The position numbers and the translations under genes are program-made. Positions 32,437 through 42,382 of a stretch of DNA of 64,000 bases are shown piece after piece. The stretch is from Pomphorhynchus laevis. Taxonomy: Eukaryota; Acanthocephala; Palaeacanthocephala; Echinorhynchida; Pomphorhynchidae. The notes beneath the pieces are model-generated. The model did no database searches. It was not told where the DNA came from and saw only the letters and a list, made by a program, of their open reading frames with translations. The stretch spans positions 1-64,000 of the forward strand of contig WNNJ02000857.1 in the NCBI GenBank assembly GCA_012934845.2, given 5' to 3'. How positions within the stretch are numbered: position 1 is the stretch's first letter; each line of letters opens with the position of its first letter.

Positions 32437-32707
32437 TCTACCAAAAGTAATATACAGAAATGTATATCTACACCACTGGAGCGGCCAGCTTAGTGGATGT
32501 AGCGTTGAATCGCGATACAGACGTCCTGAGTTCAAATCCGATCAGCATCAGTCTACGGAGAAAGCAGATAATAAGGGTCGAAACGTGAAATGTAGGTCTG
32601 GGTCAGCAGCTGATGAGACCCACCCAGACTGATTAGTAGCGTCCTGCTGTATCAAAAATAAGATCAATACATGTGAGGATAATATCGTGCCACAATCAGA
32701 TAAATTT
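32421..32707 (+). mobile_element. SINE-like family B, plus-strand copy with intact hammerhead-like core
   Basis: Head TTAGAATACGTTCCTCTACC, then tRNA-related sequence with an A-box-like CAGCTTAGTGGA (32486-32497) and a B-box-like GAGTTCAAATCC (32528-32539), a short body (GCAGATAATAAGGG), the ribozyme core (32575-32621), and a tail AATATCGTGCCACAATCAGA. Length is about 290 bp, typical of a SINE. The internal pol III promoter suggests the unit is transcribed as a short RNA. The combination of pol III boxes and a hammerhead recalls Schistosoma Sm-alpha repeats. No LINE-like tail is visible, so its retrotransposition partner is unclear. Confidence 0.75.
32575..32621 (+). ncRNA. Hammerhead-like self-cleaving core, family B (intact invariants)
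   Basis: GGGT + CGAAAC + GTGAAAT (stem III of 3 bp with GAA loop) + GTA (32592-32594, putative cleavage after A) + 15-nt linker + CTGATGAG + ACCC. GGGT/ACCC pair as stem II with the expected G-C next to the core. All invariant core bases (CUGAUGA, GAAA, UH) are present. The order is circularly permuted relative to Sm-alpha, with open ends at stem II. Stem I is weak: only CTG/CAG pairs inside the linker, and the base pair next to the core is absent. It is therefore ribozyme-like rather than proven. Confidence 0.6.
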
Positions 32708-33014
32708 TAATCTCACAAAAATCATAAATAATTACCTGAAACAATGAAAACAAATGTATGCAATCCAAATTTTGAATATTGAAATATTGACTCTAGGTTT
32801 TTATAATCACATCAACTACGATCAACTAAATATTAAAGTTAGACATGGTGCACAAATTGTTGCTATTTCGAACACTATAATGAAGTACCCTATTGTAAAG
32901 CATTATTCAACTTTAATGTCAACGGCCTTTTGAATTAACGTAAATGAATTAATTTATAGAATTATTATTTTAATTAGGAAATTAATATAGATTAATTGAC
33001 TATAGATTTCGTGA

Positions 33015-33200
33015 CAAGACAGCCGTAAAAATAACCCGTTGCATCAACATTATGAAATGCTGTCTCAACGAACTTCGCGAAAGGCGACTACAATGGTACG
33101 GCCACGTTCTAAGCGGACTCCGTAACAAAGCTGAACGAGCGCTTAAGAAAATGAAAAGGAAGAAACGAGCGCTTTAGAAAATGAAAAGGAAGACGAATTA
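33015..33200 (+). pseudogene. Scrap of a LINE reverse-transcriptase C-terminus
   Basis: Conceptual NIMKCCLNELRERRLQWYG followed by HVLSGLRNKAERALKKMKRK resembles the end of RTE/L1-like pol proteins (LRWYGHV). A GAAAATGAAAAGGAAGA segment is tandemly repeated at its end. No other part of the element is present. Confidence 0.5.
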
Positions 33201-33369
33201 ATATAGATTAATGCTAATTGATCCGTTCGTTCTAACATATCTAGGGCATATATCGATTTATTGAAAGAACTGCAATATTTTCAAGATTATGATAATGTTT
33301 CTTTCATGCTAGGAAAATAATTCTTATCCTAAATTTGAAAGAGAGTCGAGGATATCGGTCCACATTATT

Positions 33370-33648
33370 GTTAAAAGAAGAAAAAGCATCCGATGACATA
33401 ACTTTATTGGGTTTAAAACCAATATTTCGGTTTCCAATCAAAACCATTTTCAAGGTAATTATGAGTAGTAATCATTGAACATTAAACATTCTTGATTATA
33501 ATTATATTCTTATTTATAATCATTAAACATTCTCGATAATATCTAACTACTTACAATTACCTTGAAAATGATTTCGCTTGGAAACCGAAATTTTGGTTTT
33601 AACAACAATAATGTTCTGTCGGCAAATGCCTTTTCTTCTTTCAACAAT
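33370..33648. repeat. MITE-like hairpin of about 280 bp
   Basis: Arms 33370-33460 and 33556-33648 are imperfect reverse complements (AAAACCAATATTTCGGTTTC and its partner; the outer AAAGAAGAAAAAGCAT end is also mirrored). The loop is about 95 bp and A/T-rich. No coding. A related single arm with CAGCCGAAATATTGGTTT lies at 43510-43535. Confidence 0.65.
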
Positions 33649-34067
33649 TCTTATCCTATTAATTTATATATGTACATTCACAACTAATAGCATTCTATTC
33701 CGTAAATCTGCAATTGTTTGTAAACGGTAATAACTTTAACTTAATCGAGTGTATATTTATATTATCGGAGAATCATTAAAAATGTATATTATTAAAAATA
33801 TAATGAGAGAGTTTAAAAATATTTAATTAATTATTAATTGATTAAAAATTAATAATATTAATAATACTATTAATATTAATTAATTCATCAATGAATTTTG
33901 TAATTAATTATTAATTAACAATAAGAATATAGCAATTCAAACTGAAAAATAATTTTTTAGCAAAATCGATTAAAATTAATTATTAATTTTAAGTTTATAC
34001 ACCTGTGCAGTCGTTTTCACCATTAAAAGTTTGATGACTATTTTATTGTGTACGTTACTTTAATCCT

Positions 34068-34265
34068 ATATATACCCTAACAGCAGTATGCTACATTTTA
34101 GTATTGGCAAATCTCATCAGCTACTGATTCAATATCTACGCTTTACGTTTCGGTAAACAGCAGTACGCTGTACTTGCTGTTGGCATATAAATATTATTAA
34201 AGCAATGTACAGAATGAAGTCATCAAAATTTCAGCGTACTGCTGTTGCCTTATAAATAGGATTGA
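34068..34265 (-). repeat. Third repeat family containing a diverged hammerhead-like core
   Basis: The 13-nt phrase AACAGCAGTACGC (and its complement) recurs at 34080, 34155-34170 and 34236-34250, framing the core in alternating orientation. CCTATATATA and CCTTATAAATAGGATTGAAG near the ends also resemble each other in inverted form. It looks like a small structured repeat, not a tRNA-SINE. Confidence 0.45.
34109..34156 (-). ncRNA. Diverged hammerhead-like core
   Basis: Minus strand: CGAAAC (34147-34152), GTAAAGC giving a 3-bp stem III with AAA loop, GTA (34137-34139), a linker that folds TATTG/CAGTA over an AAT loop, then CTGATGAG (34113-34120). The core invariants are intact, but stem II (TTAC before, ATTT after) does not pair well. 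Stem III differs from family B in two pairs while keeping complementarity. Confidence 0.45.
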
Positions 34266-34453
34266 AGCAACCTGCAAATGAAGTAATAAAGTAACTATGA
34301 ACTTAATGAAGTTAATATTAAATTAACTATTTCGTTGATCTCGCTCCAAAAAATAAAATTTTAAAATCGTTAAACTTTAATATTTTGAACTTTAAAATAT
34401 TTATAATTTTTTTATATTTAAAAGATTGATTAAATTATTTGAATTTGTATCGT

Positions 34454-34709
34454 TCAAACTTTAAATATATAAGCTGAAAATGCTAAACTGTAAAATTAGA
34501 TAATTTTCAAAAATTAGATAACTGTAGTTAATCAAATGTTGACATTTTAGCCGACTTGTTAAAATTTATTTCAACAAGTCGGCATTTATTATCAAACTTT
34601 AAATATATAAGCTGAAAATGCTAAACTGTAAAATTAGATAATTTTCAAAAATTAGATAACTGTAGTTAATCAAATGTTGACATTTTAGCCGACTTGTTGA
34701 AATTTATTT
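34454..34709. repeat. 138-bp direct duplication with a strong internal hairpin
   Basis: TCAAACTTTAAATATATAAG to GCCGACTTGTTAAAATTT is repeated almost exactly 138 bp later. Between the copies GCCGACTTGTT(A)..(C)AACAAGTCGGC (34550-34583) forms a 11-bp hairpin with 12-nt loop. Near-identity indicates a recent event. Confidence 0.75.
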
Positions 34710-35023
34710 ACTGAATTAGTATAATATGTGACAATTTATCGATTCGAAACGACACTTCACTTGGGTCATGTTAACCTTAAAAAGAAAATTAAATTTTATA
34801 TTAGAGGGAAGTTAAATTATATTCAACAAAGTAACTAAGGTAAGATAATATTGTAAGCAGTCTTTAGTTTTCTAAACTTTATAATATTCTCATTATATTT
34901 TCTAGCTTATTCTTAATACATCCCAAATAGCTACAAATACTTTATTTTTATTCAATAATTTCGTAGTCTTTCTTGTTTCAAAGCTCTCCTTACTTTGTTG
35001 TAATATATTACTATTTAAAAATT

Positions 35024-35332
35024 GTACTTGATTACATCTGCGAGGTGATTTTTTTTTCGATTGTGGCACGATATTATCCACACAAGTATTGTTCCTATTC
35101 TTGATACAGCACGACGCTACTAATCAGTCTAGGTGGGTCTCATCAGTTGTTGACCCAGACCTACATTTCACGTTTCGACCCTTATTATCTGCTTACTCCG
35201 TGCAATGGTGCTGATCATCTTTGAACTCAGGACGTCTGTATCTTTATTTAACGCTACATCCACTAGGCTTGCTGCTCCGGTGTTGTAGATATACATTTCT
35301 GTTTAATACTTTTGGTAGAGGATCGTATTCTA
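35024..35332 (-). mobile_element. SINE-like family B, complete minus-strand copy
   Basis: From the tail (TTGTACTTGATTACATCTGC on the plus strand) to the head (complement of GGATCGTATTCTAACG). All parts of the family B unit are present in order. Divergence from the 32.4-kb copy is low. It is followed at once by a plus-oriented partial copy. Confidence 0.75.
35135..35181 (-). ncRNA. Hammerhead-like core, family B, intact invariants
   Basis: Minus strand: GGGT-CGAAAC (35172-35181), stem III hairpin, GTA (35162-35164), linker GGTCTGGGTCAACAA, CTGATGAG (35139-35146), ACCC. The core and stem II are identical to 32575-32621. The linker differs (CAACAA for CAGCAG), which removes the only pairing inside stem I. 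Confidence 0.55.
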
Positions 35333-35402
35333 ACGTATTCTATGAATCAAGATACATACGTCGTGAGTTCGAATCCGATTAGCACCAGTGTACGGACCCT
35401 TA
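35333..35402 (+). mobile_element. Partial plus-strand SINE-like B copy
   Basis: GAATCAAGATACATACGTCG, B-box-like GAGTTCGAATCC and TTAGCACCAGTGTACGG match 32508-32560 of the plus copy. It stops just before the ribozyme at GGACCCTTATT. With the minus copy it again makes a head-to-head arrangement. Confidence 0.65.
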
Positions 35403-35635
35403 TTAAAAATTGTTTTACTTTGCCTTTTTTAAATATAAAAAGTTATATCAATTTTTGTGCATCAATAAAATTAATAACATATGATCAGCAATTCATCAAC
35501 AGTTTTAATAACAAATTTCAACGTATAAGCAATTACTTTACTATATTATTTGATAGCTCAAAAGTTCTTTATCTCTCTTCATATCAGAGGATAAACTATT
35601 CGTATCGAATATTTATATCAAATCTGAAAAGATAA

Positions 35636-35805
35636 TTTTAAACCAATTCGAAATTATAAATAGATTTATGATCCTGTGACCATATATTCAGCCATTGAAA
35701 TAAAGAATCTGTAAGAATTAAAGATTTTTGTAAATTTTAAACCAATTCAAAATTATAAATAGATTTATGATCCTGTGACCAAATATTCGTCCTTTGAAAA
35801 AAAAT
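35636..35805. repeat. 101-bp-spaced direct duplication
   Basis: TTTTAAACCAATTCGAAATT and ATTTATGATCCTGTGACCAT recur at 35737-35805 with a few changes. No coding content or mobile element signature. Confidence 0.65.
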
Positions 35806-36221
35806 ATGAAATTTGAATTTAGTTATTATTCAAAAAATATAATAAAAAAATAAAATAGACGTTTAACTGCTTAAAACAGCTATTTATTTACAATTAATGC
35901 TAGGCTTTACAGTTTAATTGTTAAAATTGTGATCACAAAGTTAATAGATAGTTACAACTTTATTTTCCTTCAAATGTAGGAAAATAAATTAAAAATGCAT
36001 TTATTGCTTCAAAAACTAGATATATACAAATTTATTTATTCTTAAAATCTAGTTATTTACAACTATTTAAAAATGCATTTATTGCTTTACAAACTATGGA
36101 AACATATTTCACAAATTGTATGTAAATTCAAATATAATATTTACGATGACACCTTTTTATTTGATAAACAATATAGTTGTGGATAACATGCTATCAATTC
36201 GTTATTTTTACTAAGGATTTT
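35806..36221. other. Intergenic, small duplication only
   Basis: AAAAATGCATTTATTGCTT occurs at 35993 and 36068 in a broader near repeat. Otherwise nothing recognised. Confidence 0.4.
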
Positions 36222-36278
36222 ATGGCAATGTCGGAATCTCAAGAATTTCAATCGAAGAAGGTCACTTTTAGTCGAGAG
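36222..36278 (+). CDS. Putative first coding exon of unknown gene
   Basis: ATGGCAATGTCGGAATCTCA and on encodes MAMSESQEFQSKKVTFSRE (19 codons), then GAG|GTACGC, a good donor, phase 0. Codon composition is normal against the A/T flanks. It could be a 5' exon of the gene whose other exons lie downstream (perhaps PFK, see 42383 and 46426). No exon that must follow it can be proven from the sequence. Confidence 0.35.
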
Positions 36279-36779
36279 GTACGCTTTATAGAATAGATAT
36301 GTGAAATTTAATTTTTGAATACCACAATCTTATAAAACTTATTTAATAGATAAAATATTATTTATATATTCAATATATTCATAAAAAGAATGTTAATATA
36401 TTATATATTAAATTTTTAAAATATTCTTATAATATATATACTTTTTAAAACCACAAATAATCAAATGTTCATTGATATTTTCGATTATTCATATATCTGA
36501 TTAATGACAAATATGATCAATGATATAAAATTGTACGCTTTTTGTTTTTTACTGTTTGATAATAATGGGCTTTATCGTTTATTTAAACACTTGTAACACG
36601 CATGCACACCGATGAACTAACCGCAACGGCGACTGATTTTCGATCATTCATCCTTCACTTATGATTTTGCTTTTTTTAAATAAAGTATATTATTTATTAT
36701 TCATAAATATTTTCCGCATAAGAGTTTAAATGTACGATGCTATATTGTGTAAACAATTAAGATTGTTATTTGGCGTCAA
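36279..36779. other. A/T-rich, nothing recognised
   Basis: A short TAAATAAAGTATATTATTTATTATTCATAAAT stretch near 36680-36715 recalls the 3' end of the Penelope-like coding region on the minus strand, so a small scrap may be present. Confidence 0.35.
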
Positions 36780-39140
36780 GATTCTCTCAGTCAAAGATCA
36801 ATGCTCGATTTTGTAATCGTTTCATCTAATCTGCGAAGGTATGTTCTGGACACTCGTGTGAAGAGAGGAGCTGAGCTGTCAACCGATCACAACCCTTGTA
36901 GTTAGTAAACTTCGATTGCCGGATCGGCTGCTAGACCAGCATGGCAAACCCAAACATTGTGTGAGGGCGTGCTGGGAGCGTCTAGCAGATGTTTCTGTCA
37001 AAGAACGTTTTTCTGACTACATCCCCAGAGGACTTCTCTCGGTTGCCAGAAGTGCAGAGCATTGATCAGGAATGGGATATGTTCAGATCCTAGCTTGACA
37101 AAGCAACTGTGAAAAGTTGTGGCTCGAAGGCATGAGGTGCTTGTCGCGGGGGAAATACTCGAATTGCTTGATGGACACCAAAAGTATGAGATTTTGTTTA
37201 ACAGAAGAATTTAGCGTATAAGGCAACTTTGTCAGATATATCAGTGGAAGCTGTAGACAAGTACCGAAGGGCAAAGAGAACTTCAGCTCGAGCAGTTACC
37301 GAAGCGAAGAAGGCGGCTTGGGATAAGTTTAGAAAGCACTTAGACCTTGATTATAGGTCAGCTTCGAAGACGCCATGGAGGACGATCAGGAACCTTTTTG
37401 TTGGAAAACAGAAAACTCCTTAAACTGTCTATGACAAGAGATAATCTATGCTGGATGACATTGAAGAAATTCCGTATTGTTGGAAAGAGCAATTTAGGAG
37501 TCTCCATAATCCGATAGATATGCCTTCTCTTGTAGAAGTAGAGCCTTTAGAATCAACGGAAGAGTTTATCTCTTTGGAAGAGGTCATTGCTGTTACAAAC
37601 TTCGTAATGGCAAGTCTTCTGAAGTAGACGAGATTCTTCCTGAAGTTTAAAGGCCCTGACGTTGTTGAAATGAAGTGGCTAACACGGATCTTCAACGTTG
37701 CATTGAAGTCGGGCAAGGTTCCTAGTGAGTGGCGAACTGGGGCGGTGGTACCAATCTTTAAGAAAGGTGACCAAAGAGTGTGTTTCAATTATCGGGGCAT
37801 CACTCTTCTTAAGCCAGACTGGTAAACTATTTAATAGGATTCTTGAGTTAAGGATACGGCCTATAGTTGAGGGACAGTTGCAAGATGAACAATACGGCTT
37901 TTGTCCAGGTCATGGAATTACGGATCATCTCTTGACTCTCTCAACTATACTCGAACAGTTATGGGAGTTCGCTCATGCCGTCTACATGTGCTTTGTAGAT
38001 TTGAAGAAGGCGTTCGACAGAGTTCCGCGAGAGGTTGTGGGAGGTACTAAAGGAGTATGAAGTACCACACTATATTCAAGTAGCTGCGGCTTCTCTGTAT
38101 GAAGGAAGTATGAGTTGTGTTCGTGTTCTAGGTAGAAAGTCTGAATCATTTCCAGTAGGCGTTGGGCTTCGTCAGGGTTGTCCTTTGTCTCTACTTTTGT
38201 TCCTTGTTTACATATACAAAATTTCGATACGGGCTGCTCTGAAGGATTTCGGTCTTCAGTTTGGTTCCATCAGGATGCCATCGCTGCTTTTCGCATATGA
38301 CGTTGTTTTCTTGGATTCTTGTCCTCAGGACTTACAATGCCTACTAGATCTATTCTCGATGGAATGCCAAGCGGCAGGGAAGTGGCTAGTACCTCCAAGA
38401 CTGTCTTTATGTGTTCGTCTCAGATTTAGTTGTTAATGTCAATCCGGATTAGGGAAAAGGTTCTTCCTGATGTAGAGGATTTCAAGTATCTTCTGGTATT
38501 GTTTTCGAGGGACGGCAGGAACATCAAGAAAATTGAGAAGCGGATTTGTGCAGCTAACGCAGCAATGCGTTCTTTGTACAGATCTGTCGTGGTGAAGCGG
38601 GAGTTGAGTCTTCGAGCGAAACTTTCGGTTTACCACACAATCTTCGTTCATATCCTAACCTATGGTCATGAACTTTGGGTTATGACCAAATGGATAATAT
38701 CTCGAATACAGGTGACCGAAATGAGGTTCCTTCGCGTTGTGCCCGGTCTTGGTCTTAGAGATAAGGTTAGGAATGCGGTCATTCGGGATGGACTCGGAGT
38801 AAATTCGCTGCTTCTCCGCATCGAAGAAAGTCAGCTGAGGTGGCTAGGGCACGTTCTGAGTATGTCTAGGGATCGCTTTCCTTAAAGGATTTTCCAGGCC
38901 GAACTCTCTGAAAAGATACCTCGATACCGGTGGAGAGATCAGATCTCGAAACTGGCCGAAGACCGCCTTGAGATATCTGAAAGAGAACTATTGTTTGTCG
39001 CCCAGGATCGTGATGTCTGGAATAGTTTGATTTGTGCACTATCTCCACGACCCGACACCCGGACAAGTGGTTGACAGGAAAAATCTTCTATATTATTTGT
39101 CTTTTTCTTGTCAGGAAATTGTTGTTGTAAATCAATAAAT
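36780..39140 (+). pseudogene. RTE/Rex-like LINE, 5'-truncated and broken
   Basis: Segments in order: endonuclease end (VLDTRVKRGAELSTDHN at about 36845), linker AVDKYRRAKRTSARAVTEAK (37229-37423), RT fingers GAVVPIFKKGDQRVCFNYRG (37690-37790), GFCPGHGITDHLLTLST and FVDLKKAFDRVPREV (37725-38060), VGLRQGCPLSLLLFLVYI then LLFAYDVVFLDSC (38035-38436), and the C-terminus RSLYRSVVVKRELSLRAKLS..ITYGHELWVMTKWI..RFLRVVPGLGLRDKVRN..QLRWLGHVLSMS (38430-38885). The YADD motif reads AYDV here, lacking the catalytic Asp pair. At least five frame breaks. The closest relatives I know are the fish Rex/RTE-type pol proteins. It ends near a TAAATCAATAAATAAA tail. Confidence 0.8.
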
Positions 39141-39335
39141 AAAATTCAATAATTAGAAAATAAATATTTGTTATATAAGATGTTATATAATTTATATCAA
39201 GTTAAAATAAAAAATTGAAATTTAAAATAAAAATCAATTTTTATAAATTGACTAATAAATAACAGACGTTGTATCAGAATTAGGATTAGAGGTAAGCAGG
39301 AGCAACTGCTATACTATCAGGATTCAATAATCATG
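39141..39335 (-). mobile_element. Penelope-like terminal region fragment
   Basis: TAAAATAAAAAATTGAAATT, ATTGACTAATAAATAACAGA and GTTGTATCAGAATTAGGATT, then GGAGCAACTGCTATACTATC. It stops before the GGCCCC block. It lies directly after the LINE tail. Confidence 0.65.
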
Positions 39336-39471
39336 AAATTATTAATCAACTTCTTCGATTGATGATTGAATAGCAATTACAGTAAGCTTATACATTTTTA
39401 CGTGATTTAAAAAACTGTTTGTCTCGCATAATATTGACCAACGAGGTTGATTTTGAAAGTAAAGAATTATT

Positions 39472-39627
39472 TGTTCCGGGCGTTTTAATGTCTAGAGGAA
39501 TAATAAAATATGGAATTATTGTTCACGAATTTTGTCAAATCATAACACTTGAAAAAAGTCAAAAATTGGTGAGTCATAATTTGTAATTTTATTATGCCCT
39601 CGATGTTCAAACGCCCCGAACAATTTA
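39472..39627. repeat. MITE-like hairpin of about 155 bp
   Basis: TGTTCCGGGCGTTTTAATGT (39472-) and the reverse complement within 39590-39627 (TCGATGTTCAAACGCCCCGA) form imperfect arms of about 36 bp. The family recurs at 17925-18075 and 59600-59650. Confidence 0.65.
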
Positions 39628-39915
39628 AGAGCACATCGAATGTATCATTGGGCAATAATAAATGAATTGACCACATCAAAACATCAAATGAGCGAATGTT
39701 AATTTCAATTGATTAACATCTACATTCATCATTGACCCGTATTTAGATTGAGCTAAAGTAAAAAACGATTGAAGCCGACATCTATACATATGCTATTGAA
39801 ATACATCAAATATTCGATTTTGACCTAGATCATTAAACAAAGCTTTCTACGCGTGTCTATTCATGCATAAATGATTTTTTGAAAAACTAAAAATAGTAGG
39901 TCGTAAAGATTTGAG

Positions 39916-39966
39916 TATATAAAGCCAAACAGTCAAACTAATGTGAACAAATTTTTACCCAAAATG
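39916..39966 (+). promoter_or_regulatory. TATA promoter with a start codon split off by a donor
   Basis: TATATAAAG at 39916-39924 is followed about 40 nt later by CCCAAAATG|GTAAGT, where the ATG (39964-39966) abuts a consensus donor. An upstream ATG is followed at once by TGA. This is a plausible first exon (5' leader plus ATG). Which gene it starts is unknown; the next plus-strand candidates are 42383-42502 and the PFK exon at 46426. Confidence 0.4.
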
Positions 39967-40129
39967 GTAAGTTGTTTTAATTTAAATTTTTAAATAAAAT
40001 CAGATAGTTATTATCATTAAGAAAAATTTGATCAGCATTACGTATTTCGACAAATAAAAATTAATAACAAATAATTGTTGTATTATTATCATCAGGTAAA
40101 TGTTGTAACAAGATATCTGGTCACAACAT

Positions 40130-41280
40130 TTACCTGATATATATAATTATAAAATATTTTATAAAATTTATATAAAGTTAAAATAAAAAATTGAAATTTA
40201 AAAAGTCAATTTTTATGAATTGATTAATAAATAACAGACGTTGTATCAGAATAAGGATTAGAGGTCATCAGGAGGAACTGCTATGCTATCAGGTTTCGAA
40301 CACTATTCCTAGAACCAACATCGAAGCGGGGCCAAATACATGCTAATGATGTATTTTCTCTGATGAAATTTTATTATCTAGTATTTTAAAAAAGTTAAAA
40401 TAAAAAAATTGAAATTTAAAATAAAAGTCCATTTATATGAATTGACTAATAAATAACAGACGTTGTATCAGAATAAGGATTAGAGGTCATCAGGAGGAAC
40501 TGCTATGCTATCAGGTTTCGAACACTATTCCTAGAACCAACATCGAAGCGGGGTCAAATACATGCTAATGATGTATTTTCTCTGATGAAATTTTATTATC
40601 TAGTATTTTAAAAAAGTTAAAATAACAAAATTGAAATTTAAAATAAACGTCATTTTTATGAATTGACTAATAAATAGCAGACGTTGTATCAGAATAAGGA
40701 TTAGAGGTCATCAGGAGGAACTGCTATGCTATCAGGTTTCGAACACTATTCCTAGAACCAACATCGAAGCGGGGCCAAATACATGCTAATGATGTATTTT
40801 CTCTGATGAAATTTTATTATCTAGTATTTTAAAAAAGTTAAAATAAAAAAATTGAAATTTAAAATAAAAGTCCATTTATATGAATTGACTAATAAATAAC
40901 AGACGTTGTATCAGAATAAGGATTAGAGGTCATCAGGAGGAATTGCTATGCTATCAGGTTTCGAACACTATTCCTAGAACCAACATCGAAGCGGGGCCAA
41001 ATACATGCTAATGATGTATTTTCTCTGATGAAATTTTATTATCTAGTATTTTAAAAAAGTTAAAATAAAAAAATTGAAATTTAAAATAAAAGTCCATTTA
41101 TATGAATTGACTAATAAATAACAGACGTTGTATCAGAATAAGGATTAGAGGTCATCAGGAGGAACTGCTATGCTATCAGGTTTAGGCCCCTAATTCCTCT
41201 ACCCAACATAGCAGCAGGGCCAAATACATGCTAATGATGTATTTCCCCTGAAATAACTATCTAGTATCTTATTCTAATAC
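40130..41280 (-). repeat. Tandem array of five Penelope-like terminal units, period 222 bp
   Basis: GAGGTCATCAGG starts at 40261, 40483, 40704, 40926 and 41148, so periods are 222, 221, 222 and 222. Units 1-4 share GAACACTATTCCTAGAACCA in place of GGCCCCTAACTCC; unit 5 has the standard form and leads into RT coding sequence at 41290. Unit-to-unit identity is very high (single changes only). The array is thus a recent expansion of one variant terminal region next to a regular element. Confidence 0.88.
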
Positions 41281-41935
41281 AAAGTATATTATTTATTATC
41301 CATAAATATTTTTCGCTTAAGAGTTAAAATTTATCACGACCTCAGGTCGTGAGTTTTGGCGAACATAAAATATTATATGGTATATTATTTAATATTATAT
41401 TGTATTATATTAAATATTATATGGTATGCATGAATGCTCATGCAAAAAACATGTTTCTTGTAAATTTAAATGTCATCTTTACGATATAAATTAAAAGTAG
41501 TTTTAGTTAATGTTAATTTAATGCTCATATCAAGGTATATACCTTCTTTATCATTAATATTGGTTTTGTTAAGAATAAGGCTTTTTGGATAAATTTGTTC
41601 ACTAATTGAATAAAAATTATTAGAGTTAAATCCAGATAAACACTCAATATATCGGAACATATATTTCATATATTTATATTGTTTAGATTTAGTTTTTACA
41701 CAGTTATGAACAAATTCATATTCTATAAAGCTTAAAAACAAGTCAGCTATAATTGGGATACTATTACCTCCCATTGAAACGCCTTTTACGTGTCTAAATA
41801 TAGATGTCCCTACTTTTAAATAATTTTGATTTATCAAAATGTTTAAGGATTCTATTAATTCAATTTTATCCATATATTTATATTTATTTGATGGTTTAAT
41901 TTTTGTTAGATAGGCGTTATAGTTATTATATCAAT
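41281..41935 (-). pseudogene. Penelope-like RT fragment next to the array
   Basis: Minus strand. The open frame 41466-41873 covers MDKIELIESLNILINQNYLK, MGGNSIPIIADLFLSF and FRYIECLSGFN; the YIDD motif is replaced by YIEC, so catalysis is lost. The last 60 codons of the element are replaced by about 60 bp containing the palindrome TCACGACCTCAGGTCGTGA (41334-41352) and A/T sequence. It breaks off upstream at about 41935. Confidence 0.75.
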
Positions 41936-42380
41936 TGATAAAAAATAATTACAGTTAAATATAAGTATATCATTACTAAATGTGTATTCGATAGAATTAT
42001 TAAAAAATTAATGAAATTATTAATTTAATCATTAATTTATCAAATTAAATTAATTAAATCATTCATTACTTAAATTATTAATCAAATAATTAATTTCTTG
42101 ATAAAATTGAATTTTCTCTAACAAAATTCAATACGATATTATGTTGTTCATGTTGCCAATGTTATGTTGTTCATGTTCTTACTGAATTTTAATTTCGTTA
42201 CAAAACAAAATTTAGAAAACAAAATTTTCGCATAAATTATTTTTTTCTAGAAATAGAAATACAAATTATCTCTCTACAATTATCTTATCAAATAAAATAA
42301 TATAAAAGCTTCTAATTAGATTATAAGTTAATAAGTTTATTAATGATTATTAATGAAATTTTATGAAAATTCTCGGTGAA
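41936..42380. other. A/T-rich, nothing recognised
   Basis: Repeated ATTAATTTAATCATT-like sequence and two GTTGTTCATGTT phrases (42140-42172). No gene signal. Confidence 0.4.
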
Positions 42381-42382
42381 AG

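Noticed and set aside
40130-41280. CRISPR-like interpretation of the regular array
   Set aside because: The units are contiguous 222-bp tandem copies of a retroelement end, not short repeats separated by unique spacers, and the host is a eukaryote.
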